From: JAENVU01 sp964639075
Lineage (GTDB): Bacteria > Actinomycetota > Acidimicrobiia > IMCC26256 > JAENVU01
Direction: 5' to 3'
DNA: 27,896 nt
NCBI GenBank assembly: GCA_964639075.1
Contig: CAZXCB010000012.1
Span: 1 to 27,896, forward strand
The notes below the pieces were generated by a model. The model made no database searches. It was not told where the DNA came from and saw only the letters and a list, made by a program, of their open reading frames with translations. Of this stretch, positions 6,789 to 15,016 are shown one piece after another. A program made the position numbers and the translations under genes. Numbering within the stretch: the stretch's first letter is position 1; each line of letters opens with the position of its first letter.

Positions 6789-8348
6789 TCAGTAGCGGCC
6801 CGTGAACCGGCGCCACCGGGGACGGCCGTCGGGATCGAGGATGAAGCGGTACGCGAGCTCCTCCGCGACACGCGCACGCGGCTTCGCGTCGGGACGGGGA
6901 TGCACCCGAAGACGACCGGGAGGTCGCGGTCCGACCCCACCGGTGTCGTGCCACCCGTCGAGCGCGTCGGCCGCGCCGCGGAACGCGGCGAACCACGCGT
7001 CGGGGTCCACGAGCGCGGCGGCGTCGGGGGCACCGAGGTGCTCGCACCCGAGGCGGATCCGCGTCCGGCGCGCGAGCGTGTCGCCGTCGGCGGGAGTCAC
7101 GGCGTCCATGACCGCGCACGTCACCTCGGCGTCGTGGCTCCATGACCGTCGGTTCACGTTGCTGGACCCGACCGCGAGCCACACGTCGTCGACGACGCAC
7201 ACCTTGGAGTGGACGTAGATCGGTGTGCCCTCGGCGTTCTCGAGGTCGTACACGGCGACCCGGTCGCCCCCTGCCGTGAGCAGGACGCGCCGCACGCGGT
7301 CCCGCGCGCGGTGACTCGCCGCGCCGACGACCGCACCGTCGACGTCGGGATGGCGCGGCACGACACACACCACTCGAAGCTCGGGCGCGCGTCGCAGTGC
7401 GGCGGCGATCGCGTCCGCCGCGTCCGTCGACCAGAGGTACTGGTCCTCGAGGTAGATCAGCCGCTCCGCGCGGGCGAAGGCCGCGAGATGCGCGCGGGCG
7501 ATGCTGCGCTCACCGGCCGGTGCGAACGGGTACGGCCGGCGCCGCTTCGGATAGGTGCGCAGCACCTGGATCGCGTACGGACCGTCGCCCGGAGTGTCGC
7601 GGGGCTCGTCGGCGACCGGGCTCGGGCGCTCGGGCGCGTGCGTCCGGCGGTGCCAGAGCCGCCGCCACGGGTACTGACCGTCGATCGGCGACGGGTCGTC
7701 CCAGCGCTCCGCGAAGGTGACGGCGAGATCGTCGATCGCCGGCCCGCGGACCTCGAGCTGCAGGTCGTGCCAGGGCGGGTTCGGCCCGTAGCTCTCGTCG
7801 GCGAGCAGCGCGCGCTGCGGATCGCCGTGATGCGCAGCGTCGTCGTTGCGGCCGTGGCCGAGGTCGATGCCGCCGACGAACGCGATGTCGTCGCGGTCGT
7901 GCCGGCGCAGGACGACGAGCTTCTGGTGTTGGCTCCCGGCGCGCCGGATCCGGTTGTCGAGGAGGATCTCGCCGCCGGCCCGGTTCACCATCCGGGCGAG
8001 GTCGCTGTTGGCGGCCTGGTTGAATCGACCCGGGTGCGCGCGCCACACCAGGCCGCGAATCGTGGCGCCCCGCTGCGCGAGCTCGGCGAGCACGTTCCCG
8101 ACCTCGGTGTCCGGCCCGGCGAGGCGCTCGTCCGGGTTGCCCTCCAGGCCGAGCAGGTACAGCGAGTCTCCGGTCCCGGCCTCGCGGAGCGATTCGTGCA
8201 ACCGGCGGAAGTACGCGTGGCCGTCGATCAGCACGTCGACGTCGTTGCCGGTGGTCCAACCCCGGCCGTCCCGCCGCCGGTCGATGGTCGTCGCGCGGTT
8301 GCCGCGCTGCGCCGCGGTCAGGAACCAGTCGGCCGGACCAGTGGTCAC
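6789..8348 (-). CDS. Phospholipase D-like (HKD) family protein
   Basis: 519-residue protein with two PLD half-sites. The first is HQKLVVL (His141, Lys143), but the Asp usually five residues after Lys is replaced by Arg; a short insertion with Asp151/153/154 precedes IAFVGGIDL. The second is canonical: VHSKVCVVDD followed by VGSSNVNRRS (HxKxxxxD and GSxN). The superfamily covers phospholipase D, cardiolipin/phosphatidyl transferases and some nucleases. There is no signal peptide or membrane anchor, so it is probably cytoplasmic. The GTG start overlaps the stop of the GNAT gene by 4 nt (GTGA). It is the last gene of the run that starts with the FAD-linked oxidase. Confidence 0.85.
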   Translation of the reverse strand: MTTGPADWFLTAAQRGNRATTIDRRRDGRGWTTGNDVDVLIDGHAYFRRLHESLREAGTGDSLYLLGLEGNPDERLAGPDTEVGNVLAELAQRGATIRGLVWRAHPGRFNQAANSDLARMVNRAGGEILLDNRIRRAGSQHQKLVVLRRHDRDDIAFVGGIDLGHGRNDDAAHHGDPQRALLADESYGPNPPWHDLQLEVRGPAIDDLAVTFAERWDDPSPIDGQYPWRRLWHRRTHAPERPSPVADEPRDTPGDGPYAIQVLRTYPKRRRPYPFAPAGERSIARAHLAAFARAERLIYLEDQYLWSTDAADAIAAALRRAPELRVVCVVPRHPDVDGAVVGAASHRARDRVRRVLLTAGGDRVAVYDLENAEGTPIYVHSKVCVVDDVWLAVGSSNVNRRSWSHDAEVTCAVMDAVTPADGDTLARRTRIRLGCEHLGAPDAAALVDPDAWFAAFRGAADALDGWHDTGGVGPRPPGRLRVHPRPDAKPRARVAEELAYRFILDPDGRPRWRRFTGRY

Positions 8349-8767
8349 GGCGCCCGATTGGCTTCGTTGTCGAGCCAGGTGCCGACGACGCGCGACATGA
8401 ACGTGGGCTGCTCGCGGAATCCGAGCGACGTGTACAGGGTCTGGGCGTCATCGGTCTGCAGGCCGATGTGCTGCCCGGGGACCTGGGCCGCGAGGTGCTC
8501 GACCATCGCGGACGCGATGCCACGACGGCGGTGGCTGGCCCGCGTCCAGACGTCGACGAGGTACGCGTTGCACACGCCGTCGGAGAGCAGCCGGGCCTGA
8601 CCCACGACGAGGTCGCCGTCCCACGCGACCGCGACGTGCCGGGACTGCTCGAACGACCGGCGCAGCGCGGCCGCCGTCCGCCCGTTGTCGAAGTCGTCGG
8701 CGATGAGGTCCGACTTCACCGCGTCCCAGTCGACGCGGTGAAGGCTCCCGTCGATCTCGAAGCTCAT
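8345..8767 (-). CDS. GNAT-family N-acetyltransferase
   Basis: 140-residue GNAT acyltransferase. The acetyl-CoA pyrophosphate-binding motif is HRRRGIASAMVEHL (about residues 79-92), preceded by the beta strand AYLVDVWTR and followed by the TDDAQTLYTSLGF segment typical of the C-terminal half. It transfers an acetyl group from acetyl-CoA to an amine of unknown identity. The ATG start at 8767 lies 34 nt downstream of the ThDP-enzyme gene's stop with AAGG upstream, so it could be read from the same transcript. The PLD-like gene overlaps its stop. Confidence 0.85.
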   Translation of the reverse strand: MSFEIDGSLHRVDWDAVKSDLIADDFDNGRTAAALRRSFEQSRHVAVAWDGDLVVGQARLLSDGVCNAYLVDVWTRASHRRRGIASAMVEHLAAQVPGQHIGLQTDDAQTLYTSLGFREQPTFMSRVVGTWLDNEANRAP

Positions 8768-8801
8768 GCGATCCCTTCGGGCCGGCGTTCCTCCGACGGG
8801 G

Positions 8802-10367
8802 TCAGAACCCTGACGGGATCACGGCCTCGATCAGGTGGGGGCCGGGCTCGGCACTCGCACGCTCGATGGCCGCCGTGAGGCCTTCGGCGTCGTCGGGCCG
8901 CTCCGCGGGAACGCCCATCCCACGCGCCAGCGCCACGAAGTCGAGGTCCGGGTGGGTGAGGTCGAGCATCGACTTCGCCACCGGGCCCGGGCTCTCCACG
9001 CCGACTCGCGAGAGCTCGAGGTTGAGGATCGCGTACGAGCGGTTGGCGAGGACCACGGTGGTCACGTCGAGCCCCTCCCGTGCCTGGGTCCACAACGACT
9101 GCATCGTGTACATCGCGGAGCCGTCGGCCTGGACGTTGAGGACGGGTCGGTCCGGGCAGGCGACGGCCGCGCCGGTGGCGACGGGCATGCCGAAGCCGAT
9201 CGAGCCACCGGTGAGCGTGAGCCAGTCGTGGGGCGGGCAGCCGGCGGTGGCGGGGGAGGCCCAGATGCCTCCGGTCTGGGCCTCGTCGACGACGATCGTG
9301 CCTTCGGACAACGTTGCACCGATCGCGTCCGCGACGGTCGGGCCGGTGAGCGCGCCGGACGGGCGGCCCGGCCTGCTCGGGGCAGCGGGTCGCGCGCCCG
9401 CGGCCGTGACGCCGAGCTCGCCCGCGACGGCCTCGAGCGCGAACGGGCCGCTCTCGGCCGGCTCGGTGAGCACGTGCACCTCGCAGCCGTCCGGCACGAG
9501 GTCGCTGGCCCTGCCGGGGTACGCGAAGAACGTCACCGGAGACTGCGCGCCGACGAGCACGAGGTGGCGGAGCCCGTCGAGCTGGATCTGCGCGAACTCC
9601 GCGAGGTAGCCGAGGCGCTCGACGGCCGGGATGCCCGCGCCGCGCCGGAGCCGGGCCGGGAACACCTCGGCGAGCACCTTCACGCCGTGCGCGGCGGCGA
9701 TCGCGTCGACGAGCGCGAGCGCGCCCTCGTCGCGCACGACGTCGTCACCCACGAGCAGCGCGGTCGGCTCACCGCTGCGGATCGCCTTCACCGCGAGCGC
9801 GATCGCGTCGGCGGCCGGGTCGAGCGGCGCGGGAACGGGTTGCGCGCCGACCGCGACGCCGCCGTCGGACCACGAGACGTCGGCCGAGAGGATGAGCGTG
9901 GCGATCCCGCCGGGATGGGTGCGCGCCGCGGCGACGGCCGCGGCCGCGTCGGCACCGAGCGCCGCGGTCGAGCCGGACCGCCGGATCCACCCCGACACGT
10001 TCGCTGCGAGCGTCTCGATGTCGCTCTCGAGTGGTGCATCCAGCGGCTTGTGGTACGTGGCGTGGTCGCCGACGATGTTCACGAGCGGTGTGTGGGCGCG
10101 ACGTGCGTTGTGCAGGTTCGCGATGCCGTTGCCGAGGCCGGGCCCGAGGTGCAGGAGCGTCGCGGCGGGGCGGCCGGCCATCCGCGCGTACCCGTCGGCC
10201 GCGCCGGTGACGACCCCCTCGAAGAGGCCGAGGATCGCGCGCATGCGGGGCTCGCCGTCGAGCGCGGCGACGAAGTGCATCTCCGAGGTCCCGGGGTTCG
10301 TGAAGCACACGTCGACCCCGTTGTCGACGAGGGTCTGCAGCAGCGACTGTGCACCGTTCATGGTCAT
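8802..10367 (-). CDS. Thiamine diphosphate-dependent enzyme, acetolactate synthase large subunit-like
   Basis: 521 residues in the usual three-domain order of ThDP enzymes: PYR domain (about 1-165), central domain (about 185-320), PP domain (about 355-521). The PYR-domain Glu that activates the cofactor is Glu50 in GLFEGVVTGAADGYAR, but the acetolactate synthase HEQ triplet reads FEG here. The ThDP/Mg motif begins at ADGSAMY near residue 414 and ends at ANRSY. It is shorter than biosynthetic IlvB/IlvG (about 560-600) and no regulatory subunit is near, so it is likely a decarboxylase or carboligase of other specificity. The ATG at 10367 overlaps the FAD-oxidase stop by 4 nt (ATGA), suggesting they act in one pathway. 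Confidence 0.8.
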   Translation of the reverse strand: MTMNGAQSLLQTLVDNGVDVCFTNPGTSEMHFVAALDGEPRMRAILGLFEGVVTGAADGYARMAGRPAATLLHLGPGLGNGIANLHNARRAHTPLVNIVGDHATYHKPLDAPLESDIETLAANVSGWIRRSGSTAALGADAAAAVAAARTHPGGIATLILSADVSWSDGGVAVGAQPVPAPLDPAADAIALAVKAIRSGEPTALLVGDDVVRDEGALALVDAIAAAHGVKVLAEVFPARLRRGAGIPAVERLGYLAEFAQIQLDGLRHLVLVGAQSPVTFFAYPGRASDLVPDGCEVHVLTEPAESGPFALEAVAGELGVTAAGARPAAPSRPGRPSGALTGPTVADAIGATLSEGTIVVDEAQTGGIWASPATAGCPPHDWLTLTGGSIGFGMPVATGAAVACPDRPVLNVQADGSAMYTMQSLWTQAREGLDVTTVVLANRSYAILNLELSRVGVESPGPVAKSMLDLTHPDLDFVALARGMGVPAERPDDAEGLTAAIERASAEPGPHLIEAVIPSGF

Positions 10368-11749
10368 GCCGTCTCCGTGTCGTCGAGGAGGATGCCCGGG
10401 TTCAGGATGCCGCGCGGGTCGAACGCGGTCTTGATGCGCCGCATGAGCGCGAGCTTCGCGGGGTCCTCGAGCTCGAGGAAGTAGCGCTGCTTCGCCCGGC
10501 CGATCCCGTGCTCGCCGGAGATGGCCCCGCCGAGCTCCATGCCGGCGGAGAACAGCTCGTGCATCACCCGGGACCGCACCTCCGGGTCGGGCTGGAACAC
10601 CGAGAGGTGGACGTTGCCGTCGCCGGCGTGCCCGCACCCGGCGATCCAGGAGCCGGTCTCCCCGGCGATGACACCGACCTGCTCCATGAACTCGGGGAGC
10701 GATGCGCGGGGCACGACGATGTCGACGATGTCGTCGGCATTGTTGGCCTTCGCGACCCAGAACGACTTCTCACGCGCGTCGATCAGCGCTGCGGCGGCGC
10801 CGCCGGGGAGCACGTACACGTCGAGGGCACCGAGCTCCGCGAGCTGCTCGGCGAGCCCTTCGACGTCCTCGTCGAGGCGCGTGTCGGACGTCTGCTCCAT
10901 CATCACGACGAGGTACGCGAGCGCGGTGCTCGTGATCTCCTCCGGCACGCCGAGGTCCAGGCCCACGTGTGCGGTGATCGCGGACAGCGTGATCATGTCG
11001 ATGTACTCGAGGATCATCGGGCCGACGCCGCTCGCCACGATGCGCGGGATCGCGTGCGTGACCGCGTCGAGCGTGGGGAAGGGCGCGAGCACGGTGGCCG
11101 TGTGCGGGGCCCGCGGGTACAGGCGCAGCGTGGCCTCGGTGACGAGCGCGAGCGTGCCCTCGGAGCCGATGATGAGCTGCGTGAGGTCGTAGCCGGTCGT
11201 GGCCTTCACGAACTTGCCCCCGGTCCGGATGACCTCACCGGTCGGCAGGACCGCTTCCAACCCGAGCACCTGGTGGCGGGTCACGCCGTACTTCACCGCG
11301 CGCATGCCACCGGCGTTGGTGGCGACGTTGCCGCCGAGGCTCGCGCTGTACTCGCCGGGATAGACGGGGTAGCTGAGCCCCATCGGCGCGAGCGCCTCGT
11401 CGAGCTGGGCCAGCGTCACGCCGGGCTGCACGACCGCGACGAAGTTCTCGGTGTCGATCTCGAGGATGCGGTTCATCCGCTCGAAGGACACCACGAGCGA
11501 GTCCGGGGTCGGCGTGCACGCGCCCGAGAGACCCGTGCCGCTGCCGCGCGCGGTGATCGGCACGCCGTGCGACGTGGCGACCGCGAGCAGCGCGGCGACT
11601 GCCGCGGTGGAGTCGGGCCGGGCGAGGAACGCCGGCGCGACGGCCTCGACGGTCAGGGACTCGTCGTGGCCGAAGTCCTCGGAGATCTGCGCGCCCTCCT
11701 GCACGTGATCGGGACCCACGGCCGTCTGCAGCGCCGCCAGAACGTTCAC
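10364..11749 (-). CDS. FAD-linked 2-hydroxyacid oxidase/dehydrogenase (GlcD family)
   Basis: 461-residue flavoprotein. The N-terminal PCMH-type FAD domain contains RGSGTGLSGACTP and YSASLGGNVATNAGG, and the C-terminal FAD-oxidase domain contains CGHAGDGNVH and GEHGIGRAKQ, all hallmarks of the GlcD / D-lactate dehydrogenase / D-2-hydroxyglutarate dehydrogenase family. These oxidise D-2-hydroxyacids to 2-oxoacids, passing electrons to GlcE/GlcF, a quinone or an electron-transfer flavoprotein; no GlcE or GlcF gene is present. The GTG start at 11749 has a strong Shine-Dalgarno (AGGAGG repeated) about 10 nt upstream. It overlaps the ThDP-enzyme gene and would supply it with a 2-oxoacid. Glycolate, D-lactate or a longer hydroxyacid are all possible substrates. 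Confidence 0.85.
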   Translation of the reverse strand: MNVLAALQTAVGPDHVQEGAQISEDFGHDESLTVEAVAPAFLARPDSTAAVAALLAVATSHGVPITARGSGTGLSGACTPTPDSLVVSFERMNRILEIDTENFVAVVQPGVTLAQLDEALAPMGLSYPVYPGEYSASLGGNVATNAGGMRAVKYGVTRHQVLGLEAVLPTGEVIRTGGKFVKATTGYDLTQLIIGSEGTLALVTEATLRLYPRAPHTATVLAPFPTLDAVTHAIPRIVASGVGPMILEYIDMITLSAITAHVGLDLGVPEEITSTALAYLVVMMEQTSDTRLDEDVEGLAEQLAELGALDVYVLPGGAAAALIDAREKSFWVAKANNADDIVDIVVPRASLPEFMEQVGVIAGETGSWIAGCGHAGDGNVHLSVFQPDPEVRSRVMHELFSAGMELGGAISGEHGIGRAKQRYFLELEDPAKLALMRRIKTAFDPRGILNPGILLDDTETA

Positions 11750-11806
11750 CCCACCTGCCTCCTCCTGCTGGCGCGGACCGGCAAGCATCGCACCCCACGC
11801 GCGACC

Positions 11807-12409
11807 ATGCAGCCCATGGATCTCGCGGCGGCCCGGGCCGTCCTCGGCGTCGAGCCCACGGCCGACTGGCCCGAGGTGCGCGCGAGCTACCTGCGACTCG
11901 TCCGCACGCACCATCCCGACGCGGCGGCGGACCTCGCCGACTCCGGCCGTCGCACGGTGCTGACCGCACAGATCACCGAGGCGTTCGCGGTCCTCGTCGC
12001 CGCCCGCACCGACGAGTCGGCCGCCGAGCCGATCGAGCGCGCGGGGAGCGCCACCGGCGCGGCGGGGGAGGCGTTGCGCACCGTGGCGGTCGGTCTCGAC
12101 GACACGCGCACGGTCCTGCTCGACGCGGCGCCGATGGAGGCGTTCCTCGCGCTGCACGAGGTGTTCTCGGTCCTCGGCGCGGTCTCCTACATCGACCGGC
12201 TCAGCCTCGTGCTCGAGGCGATCGTGACACCGATCCCCGGGCAGGCGACATCCCTGCTCGCCTGGCTCGACGTCGGACCCGACGGCGTCACCCACGCCAC
12301 GTTCGGCGTCGAGTCGCTCGGTGGTCACCCGCCGGCCGACCTCGACGCGCTCATGGAGGAGATCGCGCGGCTGCTGGCATCCCCGCGCCCGCCGGTCGTC
12401 CCGACCTAA
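11807..12409 (+). CDS. J-domain protein with uncharacterised C-terminal domain
   Basis: 200-residue protein. Residues about 5-65 form a J domain: ARAVLGVEPTADWPEVRASY, then RTHHPD with the diagnostic HPD (His36-Pro37-Asp38) that stimulates DnaK ATPase, then a third helix. The C-terminal half (about 100-195) is not a classical DnaJ region: it has no Gly/Phe-rich segment and no zinc centre. It looks like a mixed alpha/beta domain I do not recognise. It is probably a client- or process-specific DnaK co-chaperone. It is divergent from the FAD-linked oxidase across 57 nt. The ATG at 11807 has no clear Shine-Dalgarno; ATG 11816 in frame is an alternative. Confidence 0.75.
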   Translation: MQPMDLAAARAVLGVEPTADWPEVRASYLRLVRTHHPDAAADLADSGRRTVLTAQITEAFAVLVAARTDESAAEPIERAGSATGAAGEALRTVAVGLDDTRTVLLDAAPMEAFLALHEVFSVLGAVSYIDRLSLVLEAIVTPIPGQATSLLAWLDVGPDGVTHATFGVESLGGHPPADLDALMEEIARLLASPRPPVVPT

Positions 12410-12412
12410 CGT
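12407..12412 (+). promoter_or_regulatory. Possible -10 box (TAACGT) before the DUF7065-like gene
   Basis: TAACGT overlaps the stop codon of the J-domain gene and would start transcription near 12419, leaving a short leader with the AGGAGG ribosome site at 12444-12449. No -35 was recognised; read-through from the J-domain gene is equally possible. Confidence 0.25.
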
Positions 12413-12453
12413 CCGCCCACCCCGGTCGGGGATCGTGGTCGCCAGGAGGTCCG

Positions 12454-13566
12454 ATGCCAGTCCCACTCGACGAGTACCCGATCCACCAGGCCCCGCTGTC
12501 GCTCGCCTACATGGACACGAGCGACCGCAACGCCTATGACCGGTGCTACCTGAACGCGCACGACCGCACCGGTGACGTCTTCCTCGTGACCGGCCTCGGC
12601 ATGTATCCGAACCTCGGTGTGATCGACGCCTACGCGACCGTGCGCAGGGGCGATCTCCAGTACACGATCCGCACGTCCGACGCGCTCGGCTACGACCGGA
12701 TGACCCAGGAGGTCGGCCCCTACCGCGTCGAGGTGATCGAGCCGCTCGAGGAGCTGCGCCTGATCTGCGACGGCGACGACCACGGTGTGGGCTTCGATCT
12801 CCGCTGGCGCGGCTCGTTCCCGGCGTTCGACGAGGCACGCCACACCTGGCGCCGCAACGGCCGCATCAACCTCGACGCGCAGCGCTTCGCCCAGGTCGGG
12901 ACGTGGGAGGGCAGCCTGCGCGTCGGCGGCGAGGAGCTCGCGGTCACACCCGACCGCTGGCTCGGCACGCGGGACCGGTCGTGGGGCATTCGGGGCGTCG
13001 GCGAGGCCGAGCCGCCGGGCCGCGCCGGCGACGAGCCGATCGAGGGCTTCTGGTGGACCTACATCCCCATGCGCTTCGACGACTTCGCGGTGATCATCAT
13101 CCTGCAGGAAGAGCCCGACGGCACGCGCGTGATGAACGACGTCGTACGGGTCTGGCCGGAAGGATCCGGCCGCCGGCCCGAGCAGCTCGGCTGGCCCGAC
13201 ATCGACATCCACTACGCGTCGGGGACGCGCATCCCCACCGGCGCGACGCTCGAGCTCCGTACTCCCGACCGCAAGACCCTCACGATGGACGTCGAGTCGC
13301 TGGGCTACGTCGCGCTCAACATCGGCGCGGGCTACGGCGGTGACCCGGACTGGAGCCACGGCCAGTGGCGCGGCCGCGGCTGGACCGAGGGCACGGTCTA
13401 CGACCTCACCGACCCCATGGTGTCCGGGCGCGCCGCGTTCAGCGTGATCGACCACGTCGGCCGGGCGACGATCGACGGCGAGGAGGGCTGGGGCCTCTTC
13501 GAGCACGGCTGCTTCGGCCGCCACGACCCGAGTGGCTTCACCGGCTACGAATCCGTCGCGCGCTGA
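12454..13566 (+). CDS. DUF7065/DUF7064-like conserved protein (lipocalin-like, AttH/CrtC-related fold suspected)
   Basis: 370-residue soluble protein with no signal peptide or membrane segment. It is rich in beta strands and aromatic residues, with a motif WLGTRDRSWGIR (about residues 169-180) and a long FWWTYIPMRFDDFAVIIILQEE strand pair. This layout resembles actinobacterial proteins carrying DUF7065 and DUF7064, which are distantly like AttH/CrtC hydratase-type lipocalin folds; I assign this by overall pattern, not by an identified active site. Homologues often lie among lipid, steroid or CoA-ester catabolism genes, which fits the acyl-CoA dehydrogenase gene downstream on the opposite strand. 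The ATG has an excellent AGGAGG 4 nt upstream. Function is unknown. Confidence 0.6.
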   Translation: MPVPLDEYPIHQAPLSLAYMDTSDRNAYDRCYLNAHDRTGDVFLVTGLGMYPNLGVIDAYATVRRGDLQYTIRTSDALGYDRMTQEVGPYRVEVIEPLEELRLICDGDDHGVGFDLRWRGSFPAFDEARHTWRRNGRINLDAQRFAQVGTWEGSLRVGGEELAVTPDRWLGTRDRSWGIRGVGEAEPPGRAGDEPIEGFWWTYIPMRFDDFAVIIILQEEPDGTRVMNDVVRVWPEGSGRRPEQLGWPDIDIHYASGTRIPTGATLELRTPDRKTLTMDVESLGYVALNIGAGYGGDPDWSHGQWRGRGWTEGTVYDLTDPMVSGRAAFSVIDHVGRATIDGEEGWGLFEHGCFGRHDPSGFTGYESVAR

Positions 13567-13686
13567 TGTCGGCGGCTCCGGTTTTTCGGCGACTCCGCTC
13601 GGGAGGGACGAGCTGGAATGGACGGGACGCTGCGTCGCGGCTCGCCTGCGCTCGTTCCTCGCTCCGGCTCGGCAGGTTCGGTCGCG
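13567..13686. other. 120-nt convergent intergenic stretch with a short hairpin and a repeat-like sequence
   Basis: This separates two convergent genes. It holds a TTTTT run (13582-13586), a small 5-bp hairpin (13597-13601 with 13609-13613) and a stretch from about 13640 to 13680 in which CGGCTCG recurs (CGGCTCGCC and CGGCTCGGC). I see no reading frame with support. Confidence 0.4.
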
Positions 13687-14922
13687 TCAGTTCCGGGGGA
13701 GGTCGCGGAACGCGGTGGTCTTGTCGGGACGGGCCTCGCCGGGCAGCCCGAGCACCCGCTCGCCGATCACGTTGCGCTGGATCTGCTCCGTGCCCCCGCC
13801 GATGCGGACCGACCACTGGTTGAGGAACAGCTGCTGGAACGTGCCGTCCTCGATCGCGTCCGCGCCGCTCAGCATCCCGCCGGCGCCTTCGAGCGCGAGG
13901 TCGAGGTCGCCGTCGCGCGCGACGCGCTGGGACACCGCGAGCTTCATCACCGAGGCCTCGGGTCCGGGACCGCGCCCGGCCTTGGCGCGCGCCTTCGCGC
14001 GTTGGCCGAGCCAGTTGAGCAGCTCGAAGCGCGTGTAGGACCGAGCGAGCTCCTGGCGGACGATGTCGTCGTCGGTGCGTCCGCAGCGGCGAGCCAGTGC
14101 GAGCAGCGACTTGAACCCGATGCCGGAGCCGCCGCCGCCGATCATGGCCCGCTCGTTGCCGAGGGTCGTCTGCGCGACCCGCCAGCCGTCGTTCACTCCG
14201 CCGACCACGTTCGCGGCCGGGATCCTGACGTCGGAGAGGAACACCTCGTTGAAGGGCGCGGAGCCGGTGATCTGGCGCAGCGGCCGCACCTCGATCCCGG
14301 GCGACCGCATGTCGACCGCCATCCAGGTGATGCCCTGGTGCTTGGGCACGTCCCAGTCGGTGCGCACGAGCATCATCCCCCAGTCGGAGAAGTGTGCCCC
14401 CGAGGTCCAGACCTTCTGACCGTTCACCACGTACTCGTCGCCGTCGAGCTCGGCGCGGGTGGTGAGCCCGGCGAGGTCCGAGCCGGCGCCGGGCTCCGAG
14501 AACAGCTGGCACCAGATGTGCTCGCCGTTCAGCATCCGGGGCAGGAAGAACTGCTTCTGCTCCTCGGTGCCGTGCGTGATGATCGTGGGGCCGACCATCC
14601 CGATCGAGACCATGAACACGCCCGACGAGACGAGGAACCGGGATTCCTCCTGGGCGAAGATCCGCGCCTGCGCCACGGTGCCCCCGCGGCCGCCGTACTC
14701 CTGGGGCCAGGTGATGCCGGCCCAGCCGTGCTCCGCGAGGGTCGCCTGCCAGGCCCGTCCGTCCCGAACGTGCTCGGCCTCGAGCTCGGGCGACATCTCC
14801 TTGCCGAGAGGGCTCGACGAGACGCCGGGCGGCCGCGGTCGCGCGTGAGCCTCCAGGAACGCACGGGCGGCCAGACGGAACTCGTGGTCGGCCGGGGACT
14901 CGTCGACGGCGGCTGCGGTCAC
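13687..14922 (-). CDS. Acyl-CoA dehydrogenase family protein (FadE-like)
   Basis: 411-residue flavoprotein with the acyl-CoA dehydrogenase layout: N-terminal helical domain with WPQEYGGRGG (residues 72-81), the FAD-binding beta domain with CQLFSEPGAGSDLAGL (138-153), and the C-terminal helical domain ending in RIGGGTEQIQRNVIGERVLGLP. It would introduce an alpha-beta double bond into an acyl-CoA, passing electrons to an electron-transfer flavoprotein. The catalytic Glu of medium-chain enzymes (YEGT) is Gly here. As in isovaleryl- and long-chain enzymes, the base is probably in the earlier GNER segment (Glu257). Many actinobacterial FadEs of this size are half of heteromeric enzymes; no partner is adjacent. 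Start GTG 14922, 7 nt after a TAGCTT hexamer. Confidence 0.85.
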   Translation of the reverse strand: MTAAAVDESPADHEFRLAARAFLEAHARPRPPGVSSSPLGKEMSPELEAEHVRDGRAWQATLAEHGWAGITWPQEYGGRGGTVAQARIFAQEESRFLVSSGVFMVSIGMVGPTIITHGTEEQKQFFLPRMLNGEHIWCQLFSEPGAGSDLAGLTTRAELDGDEYVVNGQKVWTSGAHFSDWGMMLVRTDWDVPKHQGITWMAVDMRSPGIEVRPLRQITGSAPFNEVFLSDVRIPAANVVGGVNDGWRVAQTTLGNERAMIGGGGSGIGFKSLLALARRCGRTDDDIVRQELARSYTRFELLNWLGQRAKARAKAGRGPGPEASVMKLAVSQRVARDGDLDLALEGAGGMLSGADAIEDGTFQQLFLNQWSVRIGGGTEQIQRNVIGERVLGLPGEARPDKTTAFRDLPRN

Positions 14923-14929
14923 GGCGGGC

Positions 14930-14935
14930 AAGCTA
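14930..14935 (-). promoter_or_regulatory. Putative -10 box (TAGCTT) of a leaderless acyl-CoA dehydrogenase transcript
   Basis: TAGCTT on the minus strand is separated by 7 nt from the GTG at 14922, with no Shine-Dalgarno between. No -35 was recognised. Confidence 0.45.
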
Positions 14936-15016
14936 ACTGAAGGCCCGCGCCGCCGTGGACTCCGTCGAGGGTCGGGCGCCCGGGACGGGTGGGTGCCGTC
15001 GGTAAGGATGGGCCGG

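Noticed and set aside
8802..10367. Biosynthetic acetolactate synthase (ilvB)
   Set aside because: The HEQ triplet is replaced by FEG, the protein is short, and no ilvN or ilvC gene is present.
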